From Phascolomyces articulosus (Eukaryota > Mucoromycota > Mucoromycetes > Mucorales > Lichtheimiaceae), in contig JAIXMP010000063.1 in the NCBI GenBank assembly GCA_025677815.1, positions 62,001 to 126,000 of the forward strand: a DNA stretch of 64,000 nucleotides, given 5' to 3'. Shown piece after piece: positions 39,240 through 51,449 of the stretch; position 1 is the stretch's first letter; the number at the start of each line of letters is the position of its first letter. The translations under genes were made by a program, and so were the position numbers. The notes under the pieces were generated by a model. That model was not told the origin of the DNA. It was given only the letters and a program-made list of their open reading frames with translations, and did not search any database.

Positions 39240-42200
39240 TCTCTAGTGAAATCAATCAATAAAGAAAGAAAAAAAAAAGTAAAAGGTAAAAGAAAAAAAA
39301 GATAACAATGTATGTTTTTTATCTCGGATCAAATTTTTTTTCTTTTTTAGTCTTCTTGTGTTGATCCAAGATCCGACTGTCGGATCAACACAACAAGAAG
39401 AAAACCTTCTCTTTGTCGTCGGTACAAATAAAACAATAAAGCATTTTCTATTATTGGGTAGGGTGCTTTTTCCTTTTATCATTGAATAAAAGAGAAAAAC
39501 CATTTATAATAATATATAATAATATGGTTAATTATATATAAGAATATATGAACTAAACAACAATTTGTATTGTAAAATCCAAACTGTTTTTTAAAAAAAA
39601 AAATCCGGGTATAAGTTGTCCCTCCTCTGTCCTTCTTTTAATGCAGTGATAACTAAAGAATTGGTTGTAACACAAGAATTCTCCGGGAAAAAACTGAAAG
39701 AAAGTGTCGTCTTCCATGGAATAAAAATTCCAAAATATAATAATAATTTTAGTCTCTCTTTTTTTTTTTTTTGCCGAGACTTCGGTGTTGTGAAATTCAA
39801 TAGTGATATATTGTGAAAGAGTGGACCATCCTGTGACTTATACAAAGATGATAAAACGCCATTTAATATTGTTATTTTGTTTTTTTTTAGGGTGACATGA
39901 TAAAATAAAAAGGTTGAATCGCACAATCAGACAAACATCTGTTCTCTATACAATAAATATAAATTGATATAGCGGAATCAATAAGTTTATTCTCACGGCC
40001 TTGTCATTCAGATAAAAAAAAGAAGTGGGTTTGAAGTTGTACAAAGAAGAAGAAAAAAAAGTATAATCAACTTCTTGATCCAAAAAGTGAATTATGGTAA
40101 AAAAAGGAATGTTTCAAATTATTATCAGATTTACAGAAAAAAAAATAATGCACCTGAAATAGAAATTTGAATTTCTTACTTGTATATATAATATACACCA
40201 ATGATGCCTTTACAACAACGTGGTATTTCATTAGTAGTAAATAGTATATAAATTATATAACTATAAAAGGATAACAATTGCTATTATTCAATTGCGATAG
40301 GATAGAATTTTTATTGGTTTATTTTTACCTAAATTTGATAGAGTCAATATGTGTCGATAGGTATGAAAAAGATCTACAATGTTTATATTTTTATAGCAAT
40401 GTATCATACTAATAATTACATAAACTGTTATATCCGTGAAATTAATTTTTATATTGAAACTAATATATCAGAAATACATATCATGTATGCCGAATATTAA
40501 TATTTTTTTCGACAAAAGTTTTAATTTGTAATAACAACACTTTTTGTATCTGATAACTATTATTAGAGTCAACCGTCGTAAATTTTTTTTAGAATGATAA
40601 GAATTGGAAGATCAAAAAAAATTATAATATATTGAAAAGAAGTAGGAGTGTATGTGTATATATATACACTCCTAACCAATTTCTACATTATTCTCCACTC
40701 CTTTTTTTTTCTAATAACAACTAGTATAGAACAATAATAATATCTTAATAATAATAGTAATAATAAAAGTTCATAATGAATGAATTGTTTGGTTGTACAA
40801 CAAATGGATATACATTATAACTTTTTTCAAGATCTAACAAACCAATTGAATAAGAGTGGGAAAAAAAAGTAGAGAAACAAATCAGGAGTTGTTTATTCAT
40901 TGAACAGTCAATTAGTTTACAACTGCAAGTGACTAAAAGAAAGAGAACATTCTTAAATAAAATAAAATAAAATTACAAAGAAAAATGCAAATTGTCGATC
41001 CAATTTTCAAATAAAAAAATCCATAAATGTATCATAAAAAAAAACAAATAAAATATCACTTTTTTTTTGCTACACACAACAAATGTCTATCCTATAAATT
41101 ATAAAGAGGAGAAGGTAAATTTTTTAATAGTATTATTATATAGGAAACTCACGTTACAATCCTCTCCCCCAAATTTTAAGATATTTATTATGTTTTTCTC
41201 TCTTTTCCTTTCAATAAGTGTCAAATTGACGTAAAATTCTTATTAAGATTAAAAAAAGGTTTCGATAAATACATATAAACTTTAACATACAACTATTCAT
41301 TAAATGGTTTCTCAAATGACAAGGTCAAATTATTAGTGTAACAATAAGAAGGAAATAATATGAAAAAGCATAAATTACCATTATAGTAGTATTCTATTGC
41401 TTTTATGAAATTTGTTGTTTTCATTTAATAATCTTGACAAACGATCTCTCTCAAGAGAAAACAACTTATTGGTATATATTATATACTCGAATCTATTATA
41501 ATATTCTTTTTATGAATGCATAAAAAAAACTGTATTATGTACAGTGCATCTTTTATGCAAGTAACAAAGAAAAAAAAACCCTGCAGCTTAAAAAAAAATA
41601 ATACGCATCTATCTTTTTGTTTTATATGTAATACGATAATAACGTGCAGTGCTAGAATTGATGATAATAAATAAATAAAGATTATTGTCATATTACATTT
41701 CTATTCATGTAAAAAGTAACAAAAAAAGTAGGAGGTATTATAGATGTGTAAAGATAAAAGAAAACTGCAGGGATTTTGATGATTCTTATAGTATAATAAA
41801 ATGTATATTATGACTATATTTGTTCTTTTTTTAAAAAAAAAACATTCGATGGTAATATTGCATTACTTAAAATAGTAATAAGATTTTTCTTCGTTGACGT
41901 ATGTCCAATAGTAAAATATGTATATATATATATAATAAGTGTAAATGTATAGTTATATTGTAATATGTATAATATATATATATATATATAAGAAAGAAAA
42001 TCAAACGTTTATGTATAAATAAAGAGTAGATTGCTAAAGAAGAAGAAAGAAAAAACTATCTGCAAGCAAAAGGGGGAGGGAGAGAGAGATAGTCAATTTG
42101 AGTGGAGTATAATAAGATAATAATAATGGAAAGAATACAATCATAGATACATTTTGTTGAATGATATATAAAAAAACGAGCGATAGAAAATGGTGTACAT

Positions 42201-42635
42201 AAAAAAAATAACTCCTTCCTTCCTTTTTCTTTTACCCCAAAGTATACCTTGGTTTGAAGATGGGGATGAGAGAGAGAGAGAGTAAGTAGGGGAAGAAAAG
42301 GGGAAGGAGTTTATGCATATAATATAATATATATAGAAAGGAAGAAAATCTTTTTGGGCATAAAATAAATAAAAAGTGAAAGGACGTGCAGAAAAGAAAA
42401 AGTGGATTGGTTTCTTTTTTTTTAAGGTTTTTTTTTTTTTTTTGTTTTTTTTTTTTGTTTTTATGCTTGCATAGATGTCAAAGAATCATTGGATGAAATG
42501 AATCAAGTGAAAAAGAGGGGGAGAGAGAGAGAGAGAGAGAGAGAATAGAATAGAAAAAGAAAAAGAAGAAATGATTTGTAATAATAAAAGAAGTAGAAGA
42601 AGGACAATATAGAGTTATTATATATATAAAAAGGG
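39240..42635. other. Long AT-rich intergenic region
   Basis: About 3.4 kb between the MFS start and the 3' end of the Zn2Cys6 gene, dense in A/T runs, (TA)n (41924-41936, 41972-41990) and (GA)n (42519-42543). No supported gene. A near-palindromic stretch, tagtcttcttgtgttgatcc/ggatcaacacaacaagaag, lies at 39348-39402. Confidence 0.45.
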
Positions 42636-42773
42636 TTAATCGGATGCGTAACCTCGGCGTATATTATGTTCTTGAGGAGTAGCACCTGCTACCAAAGGGT
42701 AAATTGGGTAACTAGGACTTTGATCGACAGCTGCCAAAGTAACAGCAGAAAAAGTTCTACATGATAATTGATC

Positions 42774-42813
<40 letters not shown>

Positions 42814-43117
42814 GTATTAATTATTAATGATTCACTATTTTCTCGTTTTTTTTTTTCACCAACTTACCCATAACACTTGGCATGGTTTCTTTGGTCACAT
42901 GATCTGCAAAAGTGGATTGCATAGTTGATGTCGTCACTTTGTCACTACTTGTTGAATGATGATCAGATAATGGTGATGGAGGTGAAAGACTTTTGATTGG
43001 AGAAGTACTGCCCCGTGGTTGTTGTGGCCATTGCGTGACCATCAAGGAAGGACAGCTAGCCTGTTTCATAATAGACTTGGGTTCTGAAACATAAAAGGAT
43101 TTAGATATCAGTAATTC

Positions 43118-43150
<33 letters not shown>

Positions 43151-43973
43151 ACAAAAAAAAAAGATAATGATTTGTATTACCATGATGATCCATATCCATT
43201 GCTGAAAGAGGTCTTTCCACTTTACGTGTAAAAGGTTCCATCCATTGCAATCGTTGTTTTTCTTCTTCTGCTGCTGCAATAGCTGCTGCCGTAGTAACTG
43301 CTGTAGCAGTTGTCATTTTTGTTGTCGTCGTATGATGAAGATGATGACTAACAGGAACATGATTACTCTTGGATGAATGAGTCTCCATAGGAGTAGTCCA
43401 ACCCATCATTAATGCAGTTTGCTTATTATTATTCAAATGATGAGCCGATCTTTTTTTACTAGCTCGATGTAGACAAGGAATACGATTGGTAGCACAATAA
43501 GCACATGGTTGACCACCATCACACTTAGTTTTACGACGACGACACGTCTCGCATGCTGATCCTGAACTAAGACGTCGTGGTACAGCATGAGTATTATTTT
43601 GTTGATGCAACGTGGATGATTTTGTAGATGAACGAGCAAGTATATCTTGTTGATAATACTGATGTTGTTGTTGTTGTTGTTGTTCAGTACGATCATCTTG
43701 AAAAAATGCAATTCTCCATGGTTTATTATTTACTACATGATCATTGTTGCTGTTTGTTGGATTACTGTTACTTCCATGTTGTTGAGATTGACTAGTACAA
43801 TAACGACAATGCATTGGATCATTACAAAGATGTGTTTTAAACATACAATGTGATCTGTTTTCAGGTGATTGCTGTTGTTGACCATTACTAAAATACGTGG
43901 TATCGTTACTTCCATAAGGATGATGATGAAAAGGTTGTTTTGTATTTGAAAGTGGAAGTGATGATTGAGTCAT
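42636..43973 (-). CDS. Zn2Cys6 (Gal4-type) transcription factor
   Basis: Three exons: 43181-43973, 42868-43083 and 42636-42772, giving 381 residues. The binuclear zinc cluster is complete at residues 141-167: C-x2-C-x6-C-x5-C-x2-C-x6-C with the basic RRRKTK stretch, the DNA-contacting part in Gal4-type proteins. A second, smaller Cys/His group (C43, C50, C56, C59; HCMFKTHLCNDPMHCRYC) sits upstream in a Gln/Asn/His-rich region. No fungal-specific middle homology domain is seen, and the protein is short for the class. The rest is Ser/Thr/Gln-rich and ends RRGYASD. Both introns contain trinucleotide (ATT)n tracts. Expected to bind DNA in the nucleus; targets unknown. Confidence 0.9.
42777..42812. 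repeat. (ATA)n microsatellite in intron 2 of the Zn2Cys6 gene
   Basis: About twelve ataata units directly before the acceptor of exon 3. A similar (ATT)n tract lies in intron 1 at about 43118-43149. Confidence 0.85.
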
Positions 43974-45849
43974 GTATAAAATATTTTTTTGGCCGATTGA
44001 TTGATTGTGTGTTAAATAGTTATTTGTTACTGGTAGTTGTTTTTTTGTTGTTGTTGTTTTTGAAATGATGATGGTGAAAAAAAGGAACGAAAGAAAGAGT
44101 TTTTTTTTATTACTTTCAAGATTCTCTTCTCGTAATAAAAAAAAGAAAGAAAAAAAAAAAGAATTATTTTTTAAAAGCGTGACACCCTTTTTATATATAT
44201 TTCGTCAACTGTAAATTATTATTATGTATTAGGAAAGAAATAGACATATGGGGGATTGTTTTATTATTATTATTATTTGGATGAATGGTGATGAATTAGG
44301 TGGCAAAAAAAAAAAAAAAAAGAAGCACTTACATTTTGGTTTAAATAGAATAAACCGATCCGAGAATTATTGCCAAATGAGTACGTACGGCGTGCGCACT
44401 TGCCAGCAACATCATCATCATCACTATCCCTTCCATTTGCCTAAACTAAAATAAAAAGTGAGTCTAAATGAACAATTCTCGAATTTCCGCTTATTATTTA
44501 TTTTTTTTTGGGGGGGGGGCGATGGTTAAACAGCTCTACTTCTTTTTTTTTTCAGCCGGGGTCAATCAACGAATTATAGTTAAAACTGTTAAAACTTTTT
44601 TTCTTATTTTATAACAACAAAAACTGGGGGAAAGGGAATAACATAGAATGCATAGAATTAGGTTGTACCAATACCTCCTGCCCCTGGTAACGCTTATACC
44701 ATCCATATTTATATTAGTTTATTTTATTAAGTTGTTATTGACTATTTGGTACGCTTATTATGATACCCATGATTACTACTTACTTACTATTACTATTACT
44801 TTTACCTTGGAACAATTTATTAGTATAAGGTACACTTATGTACCACGTGTACATGTTGACGGAGGAGCAAAGGCCAAGACGACCTTAAAAATTTCATAAA
44901 TGTGTAATGAAAGATCTACATCCATTATTTGCCGCTTTTTCCATTTTCTCTTTCATTGATTGACCTGTAGTTCACTTATAATGGAAGAAAGAAAGGATGA
45001 TCCATTCCCACAATGTCGGATTTCGTTTAAAAAGTGTATATAAAAATAAAACTAAGCTGTTTCCAGATGAACTTATTACGCACTACCTTGCTCTTTTGTT
45101 TTTTGTTTTTTTATATTTTTTTTATATCACCAATCGGATGAATTTGAATAATTTGAAAATCATCTTGTGTTATTCCACTCATTTCACTTGTTTTAATTAA
45201 ATAAATATACATTATAATGTAAAGAAAAGCTAGCTGTTTATTATAGGACCACCATTGAACATCTCTTTGTGTTACCATAACAATAAGTAAACATAGCATG
45301 TCGTTGTCGTCGTCATTCTAACTCATCTAAAAATTATTTATATAGTCAGGATGTGGGGATCGTGGCTTTCCCAAGTTGTGTGAATCATCATAAATAATGA
45401 TGTTTGTAATAAAAAAGAAACTTCTGATGACCGTTCTTTTTCTCTTTCATCCTCAATCAATAATAAACAACAACAAACAAACTCTGTTATTAAAAAGGGA
45501 ACCATAAATCTCTTACAAACACATACACACACACACCCTCCCCCTTGCAAACCTCCTCAAAATCATCCATAAACTAAACTTTTTAAGAACTTTATCCGCC
45601 AATTCAAGTTACAGCCGGTTCCTGCAGTGCCACGTTTCGGAATAAGTAAAAAAGTACTTTTTTTTTTTTAGAAAGTTATAGAGTCATGCACTCATGGCAG
45701 TTAGGAGCAAATGATTTTCATTTTTAGACTAAATTATAATAAAATATATTCATAATAATCACATAATAATAAGATTGAAACATAATAATAATAATCGATA
45801 ATAATAGTAATAGTGAATGCATATAGAAAATAATAATACTGCTATAAAT
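43974..45849. other. AT-rich intergenic region
   Basis: About 1.9 kb upstream of the Zn2Cys6 gene. It contains poly-T/poly-A runs, a run of G at 44511-44519 and (ATT)n-like stretches. No supported gene. Confidence 0.4.
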
Positions 45850-46494
45850 TTATTTTTTATCTTGACCAACATCAGAAACAGGAGGTAAGGATGATGTTGA
45901 AGTAGAAGATGTTGTTGATGATGGAATCCAATAATGATATACTTTATATCCTGTCACAGCAATCATGGATAAAAATACAGCACCAAGGAGAAAAGGTGCT
46001 AAAATCAATCCACCAATGGTTAAACCAATTGCTGTTATAAAGATACCCACCAAACTTGCTACACAAGTTGCAACGAAAAGGGTCGCCAACGCATAAATTG
46101 TGAATAAGGTCAAAGGCAAAGCAGAAAGTCCACCCAATATATAGATCATCAAGCGTACATCTGGACTAAAATTATAAATATTTTCACACCCCCACCCTCA
46201 TCAGCTTTAGTTACCTAAACATATCATAGAACCTCCCCCCCCTCCTCTCTTCCCTCTCTTTTAAAAATAATGGATTTGTTGCCCTTACTATTGCCACAAG
46301 ACTTTTGCCACTTGCTCAGTCATATACCAATACGTCAGTACGGTTTTATGTGCAGTTGACCAATAAGGTTCTACTTGTTTCCAATAAGGTTCTAAATAGA
46401 TTGACCATGGAGAAGAAGATCTTGTTGATTCTTTTTTGGAATGAGAAGTATGGTGTTGAAATGTATGTGATTCTTTTGACAATATCTCTTCCAT
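45850..46494 (-). CDS. Small membrane protein, promethin/LDAF1-like
   Basis: Two exons, 46289-46494 and 45850-46165, give 173 residues. Residues 1-68 are hydrophilic with aromatic repeats (PYWKQVEPYWSTAHKTVLTYW). A long hydrophobic region at about 72-145 follows (GGLSALPLTLFTIYALATLF, ITAIGLTIGGLILAPFLLGA). It fits two hairpin-like or four short TM segments and is rich in Gly/Ala/Leu. A Ser/Thr-rich tail ends in DKK. This arrangement resembles the promethin family (LDAF1 in animals, Ldo16/45 in yeast), which works with seipin at ER-lipid droplet contacts. The match is by pattern only; another small ER membrane protein is possible. A KxKxx-like retrieval signal is not clear. Confidence 0.6.
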
Positions 46495-49154
46495 TACGAA
46501 GGTAGAAAAAGTTTTTTTAAAAAAAAATAAAATAAAATAAAATAAAAGAGAAAAATAAAAAAGGAATGTGTGTGAGGACTATGAAAAAGCAATACGCGTG
46601 TATGTTGGTTGTTTTGCTTATATTAATATAATTATTATTATTATGGTACCATGACTGCCATGAAATGCTTTTTTGGGGTTCACAGCATATATAACAAATG
46701 TATGTTCTTAACTGAGTTTATTATTCTAATTGTTCCACAGTTTATTTAGATTTACACACGCAATGACCATCATCGGCTCGATTCTTTATATTATGCAATT
46801 TATTTGATATTTCATTATTTAATCAAAATACTTCTTTATGATGAGTGATTAGTAAAAAATATTAAATCAAGTTTTCTTTTCATACCATTGTTCAAATAAT
46901 ATATTATTCTATGGATGAAAAATGACTATACATCAAACCCATCCATCAAAAAAAAACGCGTAATGTAAAAAGGTCAAGTAGTTATTTTAGAACAATGGAG
47001 ACTAATTATAAATTTATCGGCCATCTAAAAAAAACGATTCAATTTGTCCTACATAAAATAGGTAATTTTTGGATGGGGTTTCTACTTTCTCCACACAAGA
47101 AGAGCTATTGTTTCAACCTATCTCTTATTCAACTCGGGTCACTTTTGTAATAATAGAACAAAACACATATACATATGATAACGACTTCTTTTTATCTTTA
47201 TAATATCATGATCCTTTTTTAATATGACAATAATTACTTCTTTTATCAACGATGATGTATGTGAAAGTCAAATGAATTTTTTTTTAATATGAACAATGTT
47301 AAGTTGAAGTTTGATTTCAACTTTTGACAAATAAAATCTGGCTTGTGAATATAATTCATTATTATTATTCATATGCTGTTGTTGATCTTTTTTTTTCTTT
47401 TGATCGATCAAAGTTGACCTCTGTAATACAATTACACAAAAGTTGTTTTTTTTTTAGTTTTTGGTACAATATTAACTATTGTTTCTATTATATTTTTCTA
47501 CCCCTCCCCATAAACACTTAGATGAATTATTATAGATGGACCGGGTAACAATAATCTTCATCTATAAAAAAATCTCACAGGTGAAGTACTTCATGACTAC
47601 ATAGTAGGCAATATTCTTTATTTATTGAGCTGATGATTTGTTGGTATATAAAGTTAATAATTTTACTTAACTGCGTGGACTCTATCATTTTTTCTTTTGA
47701 AATATCCATAATAGGATCATCCACACTTCGTCAATTTACTCCATATTCAAGAGAAATTTGTTGAGTCGATAAAGAAAATAACATTCGATTTTATATATAT
47801 ATATATAAAAAGCAGTAAATGACATGTCATTTATGCAAATAAATACTAAGGAGTGATAAGACTCTCACTATACGACGCATTCTATGTAATTGATGGAAGA
47901 AGTTAATAATAATGTGACACCCTTTGCATATTTTATCAATTTAATCTTCTAGAATTTTCGATAAACTTATCTGCATATTCTAAATGGAATTGATTAATAT
48001 ACATATATTATAAGCAATAAGATGGAGGAACCAGAGCAAAGAATATAAAAAAAATATATTCTTTGGTATGTTTTCACAATATATGATATATAGTATATAT
48101 ATATAGAGACAATATATACGAGTCGATACTACTACGAGTTATAAAAAAAATACTTCAATAATATTATACATGGTAGCAATGCTCTAGAAGAATAAATCTC
48201 ATTATTGAACAAACGTTTTTAAAGTTATTAATAATAATTATAATAATAATTAATAATATTTATGCATTTCGTTTGCCAAGTTTTCTTTATTTCCTACTAA
48301 ATAAAATTATCTCGATAATGAAGCTTCTTCCGTTTTGTCGATCCATAATATATTACTATATTTATATATCATCATTGTATACAAATTATTATTATTATTC
48401 ATGTTATAGGAATAACATTAACTATTTTTAAAAGAAAGTCTATTTTTTTTTATTTTTACTCCTTAAAAAGTGATCGAATTTAGGGTGCATTTTCGTTTAG
48501 CCTAGTATAGGAAATGAACTTGCAGATTTCCGTTCAAATCTATAATTCAACGACTATTATTTAATTGATATTTTCTTATATAATGAAGAATGAAACGTTT
48601 TATATATCCATCTATTTGGCGAAGAGACGTCCCATATATATAAAAGGAAAAGATAATCTCCTTTTTCATCTTTATTGGTAATATTATTCTGACCTCTTTT
48701 TTTTATTATTCAAAATGAAGAATTAACAAGGCAAGGAGAGAATAATAATGGATATCATTTATAACTAATAATAATAATGATAATTCTTGTTTTTTTTTGC
48801 CAAGAATTGGATATCAAGCTACATGTACTTACTAAATAGCGGTTATTTATATACATGATAAAGTAAAAAAAAAATCTGCATAACGATATAACGTAACATA
48901 AAAGCAGTAAATGGAACACGTGTAAGAATAGATACGATCGACAAATAAAGTACTATGAGAGAAAAGAAGAAGAGAGTTCATTGGATTATAATTGATTAGT
49001 GAAAAAAAGGAATGATTATCTAAATTTGTAAAAATTATATAAAAACAGGAAAAAAAACGCTTTTTTTTTTTCTTTCTTTCTCTCTTTTTTTTTTCTTTTT
49101 TTTTTTTTTTGTCTAAATTTATACAAATTATTTTATTTTTTTTCCTAATTTAAA
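46495..49154. other. Long AT-rich intergenic region
   Basis: About 2.7 kb between the divergent promethin-like gene and the cyclin gene, full of A/T tracts and (TA)n. No gene recognised. A pyrimidine-rich leader (49063-49145) precedes the cyclin ATG. Confidence 0.4.
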
Positions 49155-49922
49155 ATGGGAACCCTTCAATTCCGACAATCCAATCTTGACGCCCTTTTAA
49201 CCTATGCTGTATCAAACGTCGATAGTATCATACAATGTTCTCCACCTAAAAAACATTATCAACATATGCTTTTACCTAGTTTACAAAGTTTTATTACAAC
49301 CATGTATTCAAGATGTCATTTAACACCTACAGTTCTTATCATTGCTCTAATTTATCTTGATCGATTAAAATGTAAACTACCAAGTCAAGCCCGAGGAGGT
49401 ATAAATATAGTTTTTTTTTTTTTTTGTACTCATTCTTCTTCTATAATATATACACTTTTATACAATGCGATAAAAAAAAAACGCACCTCATTTTTGTGTC
49501 TTGGCGAAAATAAACTCATCATGATGTGATACATCAACATCTTTATTTGTTTATTTTTTTTTTAGAGTTTGATACACATTATAAACTTTTCCTTGCAGCT
49601 ATTCTTTTAGCATCAAAATATATTGAAGATCATAATCGTTTGACCAAATCTATTTGTCGAGCTGTAGCTCCTCTTTATGGTCCTCGTGAATTAGCTGAAA
49701 TGGAGCGTAGTTTCTTGGCTATTGTCAGTGTAAGTCAGATTAAATGAGCGCGAGTAAGGGTTATGACGCATGTCAACTTGAATTTTTCTCAGACTTTTTT
49801 ACTTTTTTTTCGGGTTATAGTTTAATCTTTACGTTGATCTGGACCATGTTCATCAGTATACTCAAGAACGTAAAGAGTTGTTTAAACTTGATTTAAACGA
49901 GAAAATGACATTATGTAAATAA
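49155..49922 (+). CDS. PCL/Pho80-type cyclin
   Basis: Three exons: 49155-49398, 49566-49729 and 49821-49922, giving 169 residues. The cyclin box is recognisable: SLQSFITTMYSRCHLTPTVLIIALIYLDRL, then FLAAILLASKYIEDHNR, YGPRELAEMERSFLAIVSFNLYVDLDHVHQY. This order (LIYLDRL, FLAA..LASKY..D, ELAEMER.FL) is typical of Pcl-type cyclins that partner a Pho85/CDK5-like kinase. The protein is little more than one cyclin fold, shorter than most Pcl proteins. Exon 3 ends with a conserved-looking charged helix. Likely cytosolic or nuclear; the regulated process (phosphate, polarity or cell cycle) cannot be told. It faces the MBOAT gene tail-to-tail. Confidence 0.85.
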
Positions 49923-50237
49923 GTAATTCGATAACTTTCACTATATCATTTTTGCACTATCACTACTACCATCATTATCATGTTTTTTTTTGTATACCCC
50001 TCTTACTACCACATCCATCCATATCATCATCTTGATTATCACCTGCCTCTCTATCTGTATCACAAATCGATAAAGATAAAAAAAACCACCATCATGACAC
50101 TATATATCAAACCATTCAAAAAAAAAATAACTCTTTGTTTACTTGTAAATAATAAATAAAAATACATCATTCAAATGATATAAAAAAAACAATGGTAATA
50201 AGAAAAAAAGGTATTATTATTAAAAACGACCGTTTTT

Positions 50238-51449
50238 TTACGTGGATGAGAAATAACGAAGAAAAGGTGCCATAAAAATTCTTCCAGTAAGAGCAAAATT
50301 AAACCATGTACCCGCAAAGCCTATCACTCTTTTCCATCCCGAAAGATCTTGTCTGTATCCAGTTTTCTCACGAAGTGTGATTTCCAATAGTACCATCAAT
50401 CCTTGTAGAGTGAAAAAAAGTAAATTCTCACCCGTGGTTTCGCGAAATAACGATAACATCAATACTTCATGATACAAACCACTTGTTACAAATACTGATA
50501 ATCCACGAAGTTTCCGATTCACTCCTATTTGTTGATCAATCTTCTTCTTTTTGTTTTGATCATCTTCTTTTTTGGTGTTATGATGATCCACTATTCTTTG
50601 TTCAGGAGAGAATATCAACAAATGAAATAATCTTTGCATATATAAATTCCAACGTCGACTAAATTAAAAAAAAAAATGAATTAGTTTTTCACTACAAAAA
50701 AAAAAATCATTGTCGCTATAACAAAAAAAAAAAAAATTATAATACCTCCAAAACTCTCTTGGTGTAGATGCAATCATTGGAGAATTGAATAAATCAATAG
50801 ATGGTACTCCTAGTGACATTTGTTGGATCCCTGTTCCTATATCAGCAACGCCAAGAAAAAAATACGCCTTGCATCCAAATAATAATGTTGACAACAAGCT
50901 AGTCGGGTGTAACCATGGTAACGTTAACACGGATGACAATGGATCTGGGAGAAGTGGATCCACCAAGTATTTCATGATTATCAATTTGCCAATACCACGC
51001 ACAATTCTTACCACGCCTTTGATACGCGCTTCATATTGTTCTTCTTTTGATAATTTCAAGGTAGGTATTTTTCGTGTCGCTAATAACCATCGCTTCTCAG
51101 GAGATGCATCCAACAAAAGACATTGAAGAGAATCCAACCATTCTCGGAACGAATATTTTTCAACTGGTATCACTGAACTATACGTAACATAAAACCATGG
51201 TACGGCAATAAAAAATAGATTGGCACCCACACTAGATGATGCAAATACAAGAGGAATCGTAGTATGAATGCTCATCAAGGCCATGCGTAATGGAACCTTG
51301 CCCAATGGTAGCTTGTTTTGAAATTTAAACGCAACATAATCCAACGTTAATAAACCTCCATAAATCCCAAGCAATACAGGTGTGCGCACCACAATGGGAG
51401 CTGGTACTGTAATGTGAATAGGTGGTTCTAATGAACCAGGCCAAGGCAT
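50238..51449 (-). CDS. MBOAT_2 / wax synthase-like membrane O-acyltransferase
   Basis: Two exons, 50746-51449 and 50238-50658, give 374 residues. Several hydrophobic segments are present (for example TPVLLGIYGGLLTLDYVAF, ANLFFIAVPWFYVTYSSVI). The family block spans the intron as REFWSRRWNLYMQRLF, and the probable catalytic His is in FVTSGLYHEVLM (as in VSGLxHE of wax synthases). The C-terminal TM region ends FNFALTGRIFMAPFLRYF. Such enzymes esterify acyl-CoA to alcohols or acetylate lipids or terpenoids in the ER. The substrate cannot be predicted. A hydrophilic Lys/Asp insert (KKEDDQNKKKKIDQQ) lies between the two catalytic blocks. The start is the first ATG giving the conserved N-terminal proline-rich segment. 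Confidence 0.85.
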
